Made by a program: the position numbers and the translations under genes. From positions 135,316,375-135,380,374 of the forward strand of contig NC_133121.1 in assembly GCF_033568475.1 (NCBI RefSeq): a stretch of 64,000 bases of DNA. Direction: 5' to 3'. The DNA comes from Henckelia pumila. Lineage: Eukaryota; Streptophyta; Magnoliopsida; Lamiales; Gesneriaceae. This document shows, piece by piece, positions 48,936 to 58,279 of this stretch. A model generated the notes under the pieces. That model saw only the letters and a program-made list of their open reading frames with translations, had not been told where the DNA came from and searched no databases. Position 1 is the stretch's first letter. Every line of letters starts with the position of its first letter.

Positions 48936-50055
48936 AGAGAGAGAGAGAGAGAAGCAACGGTGCCTTTGTTGATGTACCTTTTTATGAGGACAAATATGGT
49001 GGTTATCTTCTAGTTTTGTTTGCGGTAGTTTTTAGCAACTGAAAGAGTTATTAAGTTACTTGCTGCTTGCTTCTTTTGATGTTCTGTTGGGTTATATTTT
49101 TACTCATGTTTCATGGGTAGAGGATAGAATTGACTTGTTCGACTGGCAAATTATTTGGTCAACTTTTACATTATGTAGATGTACCAACATATTTTCCACT
49201 TAATTGTTCCAGGGTAGGTTACATAATAAAATGGCTCGCAAGGCAGATGAGAAAGCTAGCCAGGACATATTTACTGCTAGGTGGGGCTGTTGGATATTGA
49301 AATTATGAAAACTCATTTTGGTCCAAAGTTAATTGTTGCCCCATCCATTTCTTGCCCTGCAGAAACAATAGTATAGAAAACGTGATAACAATTGATCTGC
49401 ATGGACAACACGTTAAACAAGCAATGAAGCTTTTGAAGCTCCACCTTCTGTTTGGAGCATATGTTCGCTGTAAGAATCTGTTCCATTTTGACAATTCCAT
49501 CACACTATCATATATAATATAAGTTGTATGAGTGGGTACAAGTTTGTTAATTTATAATCTAAATTTCTTTTATTTTCTTTTGTATTTCTTGTTTTTACTG
49601 AATTTGAAGCCGTGCGGTCATTCAAAGTTATCACTGGAAGCGGGAGCCATGGTTTGGGCAAATCGAAGGTGAAAAGCTCGGTATGTTCAATAGCCTTGGC
49701 ATTGATCAAACCATCTTGTCTAGCTGTAGCATCTGGGAGGTTTCTCCCACTCAGATTTATGATTATGACGGCCAACTTAGCTGGAAGTGTGATTACAAGT
49801 TTTCTTTAACTTTTTGGCCTTCCATCATGTTGTGATACATGAACTAATAAGCGTGCACTGGCTGTAATATTATGTTACTATCATTCTACATATATGTTCC
49901 CAATGCATATCCTTTCGGGTTGATGCATGCAGGTCATTAATCTTCTGAAGAAAGAAGGTATAGCATGGTCGGAAGTGAACCAGGGAATGTTGTTCGTAAG
50001 GCTCGATGGACAGAGAGATTTTGGCTTCCTAGATTCTGATAGTGATAGCGAGTAA
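45227..50055 (+). CDS. DUF1771-SMR domain protein
   Basis: Eleven exons encode 512 residues: 45227-45809, 46030-46055, 46958-47068, 47394-47479, 47794-48023, 48345-48421, 48509-48565, 49213-49280, 49363-49469, 49610-49680, 49933-50055. All introns are GT-AG and in phase. The Lys-rich start MNHTKNKKKKKRQR is followed by a CUE-like helical segment (LRNLLMAFSSVSLEEVHTAY, residues about 38-70) and a second helical UBA/CUE-like one near 170-210 (AEQFLCSMLGEECELSLALV). DUF1771 spans about 350-410 (YLALRTTAKQHWESMKSYYQ, AAYLSEQGRLHNKMARKADE). The C-terminal SMR domain has ITIDLHGQHVKQAMKLL and VITGSGSHGLGKSKVKSSV, the DLHG and TGxGxHS/G motifs linked to nucleic-acid binding or nicking in the MutS2-related family. 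The protein ends in an acidic Asp/Ser tail. It corresponds to At5g58720; the cellular role is not established. Confidence 0.93.
46162..46438 (+). repeat. Tandem duplication in SMR intron 2
   Basis: Two adjacent units of about 138 bp share GATTTATAT(C/T)CAT, TCAGCTAA(T/A)TAC, ATCTCCTTTTTCTTTTC, GGATCCTAATCTATGA and TTTACTTTTTGTTCAATA in the same order. They are imperfect (roughly 85-90% identical by eye). They lie wholly within the intron. Confidence 0.8.
48872..48953. repeat. Compound dinucleotide microsatellite in SMR intron 7
   Basis: Runs of (AT)n, (AC)n, (AT)n and (AG)n follow each other over about 80 bp inside the 647-bp intron between exons 7 and 8 of the SMR gene. Confidence 0.95.
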
Positions 50056-50454
50056 AAGGTAAATATTTTCACGTGTCACAGCGTCGGAGTCAGGCTTATT
50101 TAGTTTTAACTAGAAGAATTTTCGAAATAGCATGTTCATTGGCTGAAGAAGCTTTTTGAACAATGTTTAGAAGTCGTAATTAAGTTAATAACGTGTTCAC
50201 ATTCCGGCTTCTTAACATTTACCCGGCAAACCACTAATTTAGTTTTTTGCCGATGTGTACATTTTGTAACAGATAATTCCGTTTTCCTTTAATAGGAAAA
50301 AAAATCACATGGAAGATGATTCCATTTTCATTTTCATGAATTATATATCTTCTTTCAATCAAATATAATATATTTTTCCTATTAAAAAATGTACATTTTT
50401 ATGTTTTAATTTAATTAATATATCATCTGAGATCATTAAGAAATTAAATAACTC

Positions 50455-50732
50455 AGGTTTCATTTGGACATGTATTTTAAAATTTTTGTTAGTGTTTTAC
50501 AGTAAAAAATTTTTTAAAGTATGTGTTTCGATAAACTTTTGTAAAATGTCTTTGAAAAACTTTTTTTAAAAAAAGTTTTTCAAGTATAGTTTTTAAAGAA
50601 AATTTGGTTGTTTTAGATGTTTTTAGAATGAAATTATGGAAGACAAGGATCACCAATATTAGTTTTGAAATATTAAAATGTTTTTATAGAATAGTTGATA
50701 AAATAATATTAATACATGTTCAAACGAAACCT
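50455..50732. mobile_element. MITE with AGGTTTC termini
   Basis: The left end AGGTTTCATTTGGACATGTA and the reverse complement of the right end, AGGTTTCGTTTGAACATGTA, match at 18 of 20 positions. The element is about 278 bp. The interior holds AAAACTTT/AAAGTTTT hairpins and no coding sequence. The target duplication is unclear. Confidence 0.8.
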
Positions 50733-50744
50733 CATTCTCTTATT

Positions 50745-51045
50745 AGTAGGGGTGTTCATTTGGTTCGAATCGAACCGAAATTCACTGAAAATCGAATCGA
50801 TTTTTTTGTATATTTTTTAATTATTATTTTATTTATTTTATATTTATTTAATAAAAACAAATAAAAAATTAATTAAAATATTTGAAAATAATAAAAAAAA
50901 TAAAGAAAATAAAAAAAATCAGTTTTTGGGTACGAACCGAAAAAAACCAAACCAAAACGAAAATTTGAAAACCTAACCGAATTTTTGGTTCAAACCAAAT
51001 TTTTGGTTTCGGCTCGTTTCGGGCGGTTCTACTTATTAGTTACGA
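50745..51045. repeat. Repeat fragment rich in GGTTCGAA/AACCGAA words
   Basis: It begins GGGGTGTTCATTTGGTTCGA. Further in it has repeated AACCGAA, AACCAAA and TTTTTGGTT words on both strands around an A/T-rich middle. This composition is typical of a common dispersed plant repeat, but no terminal inverted repeat was found. Class unknown. Confidence 0.45.
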
Positions 51046-53970
51046 CTCATCGGGCAAGCGTTATCTTAGTTGGTGTCATGCACGAGGGGCAACGTAACCC
51101 AGGAATTTATGTGGTGCCAAATTCAAAAATTGGCACGCATTAATGCTTGCTACTGATGAAAGAAAAATCAAAGGCAATCCTAACATCCCAAATTGCATGC
51201 CTCGAATCGAAAGTTGGAATCAACATGGTTCAAAGTTCAAATAATTGCTATGTCACCGTTTTGCCCGCGCAATTTTTGATGTTTTGCCGCCACCACTTTT
51301 CAGCAAGCACGTTTTTCACGTATTCTTCGCATGTATCAACTAAATTTTCTTCTACTGTCGTGTGTGTCCACTATTAGTCACTCTAAAATGCATCCAAGGA
51401 TTGACAATTACCAATCACTTTTCAGCAAGAACGTTTTTCAAGTCTTCTTTGCATGTACTAACTAAATTTTCTACAAGTGTCGTGTTTGTGTCCACTATTT
51501 TTGTGGACAAGTTGTACGCAAGCTGAAAGGATACCACTCTAAAATGTATTGAAGGAATGACAATTACCAATTCCTTTGTAGTTCATTATTTTTCATTGAC
51601 CTCCACGTTAAATGTTAAATGTACATCCTTAGATCTAACCTCAAAGGTAGTACATGAAATTTTCTGCTAATAAGAGAATTTAGGAGCTCGCGCCAAGAAT
51701 GTAAATGTTCCAGCTCACAAATGTTCGCAACTTATTTGAAACAATGTTCAATATATAGTTTCAGCTGAATAATTTCTGATAAATAAGGTTCAAGTTGAGG
51801 TAAGAAAGACACAGAGTAAAGCCTTCCAAGGATGCATGAGCTAATTATAAGGGGAGTTCACCACTGTCCACTATTACAACTTTGCTTTTTGTCCTTCCAC
51901 CCTGGCTACCTTCAGCTTCCATTTTATATACCACGTCCATTCCAGATAGGACCTTCCCAAAGACAACATGTTTACCATCCAACCTGTTGACCGACGTGAA
52001 ATTGGCAATTTAGCATCAAATGCAAGATGCAGAGAGAAGATCACAAAGGCGGTACGAAGTGAAGCAGAACAATTAGGTCTAGGGACATTGTCTCAATTAG
52101 CACTAGATGAATATTATATGAAGTTAGAACTACTGGTTGATATTAGATACGAAAGAGTGTTGTTATGAATAAGAACAAAAGAGTAGGTAAATACCAGCTG
52201 GTTGTCACGGTTGTGATGAAAAACTGGGAGCCATTGGTGTTAGGCCCAGCATTTGCCATCGACAAAAGTCCTGAAAACCAAATAAAGGGCGTCATCAACA
52301 TCAATGCTGCTAATAGTTTTTTAACACTTGGTAAATTTGATGCCTTAAATGGAACGGATTTGTGCAGATGTTTTCAATTCTCCGGATTGGTCCAGAGTAG
52401 GCTTTAACATACCAGGTCCAGTGTGCTTGATTTAAAATTTTCATCAGCAAACTTCTTCCCGTAGATTGATTTCCCGCCTGTTCCATTACCCCGAGTAAAG
52501 TCACCTCCTTGAATCATGAAGCCGGGTATGATTCTGTGCATTGCGCTTCTCTTGTAATGCAGAGGCTTCCCTTGTTTCCCAGTTCCTTTCTCCCCTGAAT
52601 TAAGAATACCATAACCATTGACTCCCATGCATGCAAGTATTCATAAAACCACGAAAACCTTCATGCATAATTGCAAACGGAAAAAGGTAGTTGCCGACAC
52701 AACTTAAATGATTCATTAGTATCTTAACATATTCTTTCATGTATTAACTTCATTCAAAGGTAGTAAAAGGAAATGACACATGAAATCATCAGATAATCTA
52801 GCTCCACCTTCATATGCATGCACTTAACATCGGAGTCAATGGTTATCAGTATCATCCAAAAATGGGTAAGGTAATAATACCGTGTCTTAGCTAGAGATCT
52901 TTTATCCATTGTGCTTTATTTGATCTAAGTTTCAGACTTTCAGTGAGCTTAAGAATCACTCAAACACATGGTAAAAACTTCATAACAAGACCTCCATCTC
53001 ATTTTCTTCGAGGACCTCACAAGGATTATAGAATACATCATCAAAGGTTGAAACGACGTACCTCTGCACAAGGCTCTAAAATTTTCTGCAAGAGAAGTAA
53101 ACATCAGCAATAAACAACGTCAGTGGTGCTGGAGGCCCTCTGCAGCAGCTAATTCAAAAATAATGATATCTTACCTACAGTCTTAGGAACAGTTTTACCA
53201 AAGAGGCCCATTGTAACTCGCCCTGACAAAAGATTTCATAAATTAGTTTTCAAAAGCAAGAAAGAACGAAAAAAATGCTATTAATCTTCCACTTAGAAGC
53301 TAGCATATATTGAAAATATAATCTATATTTGTAAACGATAAGGGGACTGTGCCAATACCTCCTTAGTAAGAAAAAAACATCCAGAAGAAAAATATTAATT
53401 GAATTTGGATTTCCAACCAAGTTTGGAAATTACAAAGCCATATTATACGCGATCCACATGATTAACCATTACATCACATGAAAACCGATTCAAAGTCCAC
53501 TGATTCTATCCGCATTCAAATACAGCGTAAATAAAAAGTTCTTTCATCAGTAGACAACACCAGGGATAGTGAATTCAAATGGTTTTTTCGAAAGTCAGGA
53601 CAAGATTGAGCGAGTTGGTCAATGTTTCAACCATAATTTTGATGATAACACAACCAACTTAATTGAAATCGGAATAAAATGATGTCCATGGAGAACTGGA
53701 TCATACCAACGGGTTTCCCATTAATCTCAATATCAAAGAAAACCTTGTGAGTCACTTCCTTCAAATCTTCCTTCAACTTCTTCGTCTGCTGGCGTAAACA
53801 TACCAGATAACAAGTTACATAGAAGAGCAATCCTCCTCCACTATAAATATAATGTATCGTTTTTTTCCTTCAAAACTTATTAAAATTATACATCAACTCA
53901 ATAAGGAAAAGATTCATGATAATCAATCAGATCCGTGATCTAATTTTCCTTTAACCATATAATCCCCTTA

Positions 53971-54146
53971 GAAACCGTTTAGTGTGAAGGATAACACATT
54001 GATTGATTTTGTCAATGCTTGAATCAAATTCTTTCAAGGATCAGTGTCAATGTCAGTGTCATGAACCATTGTTGATTCAAGTATATTTATTTAAAATCTT
54101 TATATTATTAGTCCTTCATAATCCAATCCATGAACAAAACAATGTC
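53971..54146. mobile_element. Harbinger-like MITE in cyclophilin intron 1
   Basis: The termini are GAAACCGTTTAGTGTGAAGG at the left and, in reverse complement, GACATTGTTTTGTTCATGGA at the right. TTA flanks both sides (53968-53970, 54147-54149). The intact paralogue has an empty site (CCCCTTACCAAATACC at about 60475-60490), so this is an insertion after the gene duplication. It was then copied with the tandem units (about 54385, 54805 and 55218 onward). Confidence 0.7.
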
Positions 54147-55360
54147 TTATCAAAGAAAACCTTATGAGTCACTTCCTTCAAATCTTCCTTCAACTTCTTC
54201 GCCTGCAGGAATAAATATACCAGATACCAAGTTACACAGAGAGAAAAGCAATCCCCTCCACTATAAATATAATGTGTTTTTTCCTTCAAAACTTATTAAA
54301 ATTATACATTAACTCAATAAAAAAAAAAAGATCCATGATAATCAATCAGATCCGTGACCTAATTTCCCTTTAACCATATAATCCCCTTAGAAACCGTTTA
54401 CTGTGAAGGATAACACATTGATTGATTTTGTCAATGCTTAACTCAAATTCTTTCAAGGATCAGAGTGTCAGTGTCTTGATTCATTGCCTGATTCAAGTAT
54501 ATTTATTTAAAACCCTTATATTATTAGTCCATCATAATCCAATCCATGAACAAAACAATGTCTTATCAAAGAAAACCTTATGAGTCACTTTCTTCAAATC
54601 TTCCTTCAACTTCTTCGCCTGCAGGAGTAAACATACCAGATAACAAGTTACACAGAGAGAAGAGCAATCCCCTCCACTATAAATATAATGTGTCGTTTTT
54701 TTCCTTCAAAACTTATTAAAATTATACATCAACTCAATAAAGAAAAGATCCATGATAATCAATCAGACCCGTGATCTAATTTCCCTTTAACCATATAATC
54801 CCCTTAGAAGCCGTTTAGTGTGAAGGATAACACATTGATTGATTTTGTCAATGCTTGACTCAAATTCTTTCAAGGATCAGTGTTAGTGTCATGAACCATT
54901 GTTTGATCCAAATATATTTATTTAAAATATTTATATTATTAGTCCATCATAATCCAATCTATGAACAAAACAATGTCTTATCAAAGAAAACCTTATGAGT
55001 CACTTCCTTCAAATCTTTCTTCAACTTCTTCGCCTGCAGGAGTAAACATACCAGATAACAAGTTACATAGAGAGAAGAGCAATCCCCTCCACTATAAATA
55101 TAATGTGTCATTTTTTTCCTTAAAAACTTATTAAAATTATGCATCAACTCAATAAAGAAAAGATCCATGATAATCAATCAGATCCGTGACCTAATTTCTC
55201 TTTAACTATATAATCCCCTTAGAAACCGTTTAGTGTGAAAAATAACACATTAATTGATTTGTCAATGCTTGGCTCAATTTTTTTCAAGGATCAGTGTCAG
55301 TGTCATTGTCATGAACCATTGTCTGATTTAAGTATATTTATTTAAAATCCTTATATTATT

Positions 55361-55871
55361 CAGTATTCTAAAAGGCGACCTAGGCGCCGCTTAGGCGCTA
55401 GACTGTTGTCCACCGATTCGTTTTCTTGCTAGGTTATGCCTCTAGGCGTTTTCCGCCTAATTTCCCGCCTAGACGCCGCCCAAGCGGTTATTATTTTTTA
55501 TAATAGAAAAATGAAAAATCAAAAACTAAAACAAGAGAAGCGACGCAAGACACAACAAACACAGAAAAAACGAGTAGCACAGAAAAGAAAATCAAGCAAA
55601 AAATTAAATCTCATATTATATATAAAGACTTGATATTTATTAATATCTATGTTATTGTTGTTGTTGTTATTGTTATTATTATTAAAATTTTATAAAAATT
55701 TCGTAAAAACTGAAAAACATAAGACATAAAAATTATATTTTATAGTAAAATCATAAATATATCTTATTTAGGTTTTATAAAAAAAAAAACCGTTTAGGCC
55801 CCACCTAGGCGGTTAGGCGCTAGGCGGTGGGTCGTCACCCGCCTACCGCCTAGCATTTTTTTAAAATATTG
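55361..55871. mobile_element. Non-autonomous hAT element nested in the array
   Basis: The termini CAGTATTCTAAAAGGCG and, in reverse complement, CAATATTTTAAAAAAATG are flanked by an exact 8-bp duplication ATATTATT (55353-55360 and 55872-55879). The subterminal regions are packed with AGGCG/GCCTA words in both orientations, unlike the A/T-rich middle. The site without the element is visible in the other tandem units (TTATATTATTAGTCC). 511 bp, no transposase. Confidence 0.93.
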
Positions 55872-56693
55872 ATATTATTAGTCCATCATAATTCAATCCA
55901 CGAACAAAACAATGTCTTATCAAACACTAGATCAACAATAGATTACCGTTTGGAAGGCACTGAGATGTTAAAAATCGAATAAATTGTGCGATTCCAATAT
56001 AATATGTCCATAATTACAAATTATAATCATTTCATGGACACTCAGGGGCAAACACGAATGAAAAATTCTCAAATATTAAAATATGAATGGATTAGAGAAG
56101 AACCTGACTGAATGCAAAGTTGAAGAACAGTTGAGCACAAAAAAGTCGAAGAATTGAGCTAAGTTTCGCCATTTTGATAGACATTAAAAAATCAAATATT
56201 TTGATGAAGGAAAAGTTAAAAATAATTTTTTTTATAAAAATGTTTTTTCTAGATTTTTCACTAAAATATTTTAAGTTATTTATAATTAAAATAACTATCT
56301 TATAAAAACATTTTCAGGGTTAAAAAATTTGTTTGAACAATTATTTTTTTTAAAAAATGATTGTATAATTAAAAATAAATGAGGAAATGTTGAACAAATG
56401 TTTTATAAAATATTCTAATTTTTGTTTTTTTTTTTCAAACGAATATTCTAAACTTATAAAAATAAAATAATAAAATAATAAATATTTTAAAAAATTATTA
56501 TCTAAATATATCCTTTAAGATGTTTTTTAGCAAATATAAATAATTCTGGCGATTGTTTATGATACCGATATTTCAAACTTGCAACGAAATCTATTAATGC
56601 AGATAATTATTACAAACATGAACTCAAAATAATGGTTACCGATAATTTTGAAATATGAATTCAAATAATCTATTAATGCAGATACTTTTCAAT

Positions 56694-56752
56694 GTTTTCA
56701 ACAAGTATATAACAGGAGGCCAAATCTTCAGCAAGGCAATCAACTATATATT
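56694..56752 (-). pseudogene. Stray fragment resembling the SMXL gene
   Basis: ATGTTTTCAACAAGTAT, then AACAGGAGG, then TCTTCAGCAAGGCAATCAAC correspond in order and orientation to about 63643-63706 of the SMXL coding exon. There the intact sequence codes for the region around IVDCLAEELGKRPSSVILLE. About 60 bp with small gaps. It sits where the left duplicate ends. Confidence 0.7.
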
Positions 56753-56772
56753 TTGGTGTCACAAACTCACAC

Positions 56773-57407
56773 TAACTTCAAAATAGTATAATTCTTACAC
56801 CAAATACAAAACTCATCTCCAACTCATTTACTCTAAACTCTGCACTAAAAAAAATATTCTCGAAATATTTTATATTATTTTATTCACAACAATTAATTTA
56901 TTGCATCAAATATTTTAAACACGATAATTAAATATCATTAATATTTAAAATAATAAATTTTGTATCATTTTCTTTTATTTCAATAAATTTTGGGTTTTTT
57001 AATCTTAATTTTTTTTTCCAAAAGTGTATTTTATATTCAATGTCATTAATTAAATTAGAGTTACATAATTCATAGAATTAAAATTACTGTTAAAATACAT
57101 TACAAATAAAAATAATATTAAGATAAAAACAATTACATATAACATTTATAATTATGAAATTAAAAAATTATTATTTATTCAATTGATATAATTCAAAACC
57201 CTAATTTTATTATTTATTAAAAAAATAAAAAATTTAAATAAATATTTAAAAATGTACATAAAATATTATTATAATATATTATATTATACATAATCTTAAT
57301 ATATTATAAATAAGAAATAGAAAAAAAAAAAAAAAAAAAGAAACAAAAGAAACAAATAGATCAACACCAACCTAGCGCTCAAAATAGCGTAGACATGAGA
57401 TGAGAGA
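56773..57407. other. AT-rich junction between the duplicates
   Basis: It contains CATCTCCAACTCATTTACTC and GTGCAGAGTTTAGAGTAAAT-like words (minus strand) typical of a dispersed plant repeat, then long A/T tracts and a poly-A run at about 57321-57340. No gene. The right duplicate begins at 57408. Confidence 0.5.
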
Positions 57408-57589
57408 ATGCACGAGGGGCAACTTGAACCAGGAATTTATGTGATGCCAAATTAAAAAATTGCCACGCATGAATTTAATGCTTGCAACTGATGAAAGGAA
57501 AGTCAAAGGCAATCTTTACTACCTATACAGGTAGAATTTGATTAACCGAAAATTGGAATCAATATGGTTTAATATGGTTTAAATTTAGA

Positions 57590-57801
57590 GCAATGCTACA
57601 TGTACAACCAAATTTATACAACAATTTTTATACCACAAAAAATTCAATATAAAATTTTAATTTATCAAATCTCACAATACATTGAATACAAAATTTCACG
57701 ATATCATATCAAAATCTCACGAAATAATAGCAAACTATCACGACATAATTATTGTAAATATCATGATAAATTGTATTGGTTGTACCTCTAGTATTATTCT
57801 T
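57590..57801. mobile_element. MITE with GTACAACCAA termini
   Basis: The left end GCAATGCTACATGTACAACC and the reverse complement of the right end, AAGAATAATACTAGAGGTAC (continuing AACCAAT), form imperfect inverted repeats. The flanks AAATTTAGA and AAAGTTAGA are a likely 9-bp target duplication with one change. The left duplicate has no element at the equivalent place (about 51235-51245), so insertion followed the duplication. Confidence 0.75.
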
Positions 57802-58279
57802 AAAGTTAGAACAATTATTATGTCACCATTTTGCCCGCGTAATTTTCGAAGTTACGCCACCACCACTTCTCAGCAAGCACGTTTTTTTTCACGTCCTTTT
57901 TGCAGGTACCAACTAAATTTTCTTCTACTGTCGTGTTCGTGTCCACTATTTCAGTGGACAAGTTTTGTACGCCAGCTGAAAGGACACCACTCTAAAATGT
58001 ATCCAAGGATTGACAATTACCAAATCATCTGTAGTTTCAGATTAAATGCTAAATGTACACCCTTATAATTAACCTCAAGGATAGTACATGAAATTTTCAG
58101 ATAATAAGAGAATTTAGGAGCTTACGGCTACGAATTTAAATGTTCGAGCTCACAAATGTTTGCAACTTATTTGAAACAATGTTCTATATATGGTTTCAGC
58201 TGAATAATTTCTGATAAATAAGGTTCAAATTGAGGTAAGAAAGACACAGAGTAAAGCCTTCTAAGGATGCATGAGCTAA

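Larger units (their letters stand above)
53732..55924. repeat. Four-unit tandem array containing truncated exon 2 copies
   Basis: Units of about 415-420 bp begin at 53732, 54149, 54565 and 54980, each at ATCAAAG, and the array ends at ATCAAAC (55919-55924). The last unit is interrupted by a 511-bp hAT element. Each unit holds the 5' 48 bp or so of cyclophilin exon 2 with its acceptor, about 190 bp of intron 1, and a MITE. The three extra units lack the 3' end and donor of exon 2. They keep the ancestral acceptor CTGCAG/GCGAAG, while the authentic exon now has CAGCAG/ACGAAG. Confidence 0.9.
51845..56172 (-). pseudogene. Cyclophilin (PPIase) pseudogene, left duplicate
   Basis: All seven exons of the intact neighbour are recognisable: 56104-56172, 53707-53785, 53175-53222, 53062-53085, 52413-52594, 52195-52270, 51845-51983. 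Exon 5 is 182 bp instead of 183: one T is missing near 52431, so the frame changes after ADENFK and the protein is lost unless this is a sequencing error. Other signs of decay: the leader MAKLSSILRLFCAQLFFNFA has charged and polar residues in what should be a hydrophobic signal core; the conserved RALCTG is RALCRG; and [19 protein letters not shown] has become [19 protein letters not shown]. About 85 bp directly upstream of the ATG, holding the TATA-like box and leader in the intact copy (60741-60826), are deleted. Intron 1 is swollen by a MITE, a tandem array and a hAT element. Confidence 0.85.
51077..56770. repeat. Left copy of a segmental tandem duplication
   Basis: It starts at ATGCACGAGGGGCAAC, which recurs at 57408, and runs collinearly through the whole cyclophilin gene to ACCGATAATTTTGAAATATG near 56638-56660, which recurs at about 61341. 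It then jumps to a short piece resembling the SMXL gene (56694-56752). The copies also differ by later insertions in each. Confidence 0.85.

Noticed and set aside
52159-52407. Plus-strand frames repeated at 52165-52407 and 58601-58843, at first suggesting a conserved small protein
   Set aside because: They are antisense to cyclophilin exon 6 and its introns, and are similar only because the locus is duplicated.
52413-52594. Treating the left cyclophilin as a second functional gene with a sequencing error in exon 5
   Set aside because: The missing promoter and leader, eroded signal peptide and changes at invariant residues make decay the better reading, although the single-base deletion alone could be an error.
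53732-55924. A CRISPR-like or satellite array
   Set aside because: The units are 415-bp duplications of gene sequence in a plant intron; there are no spacers.
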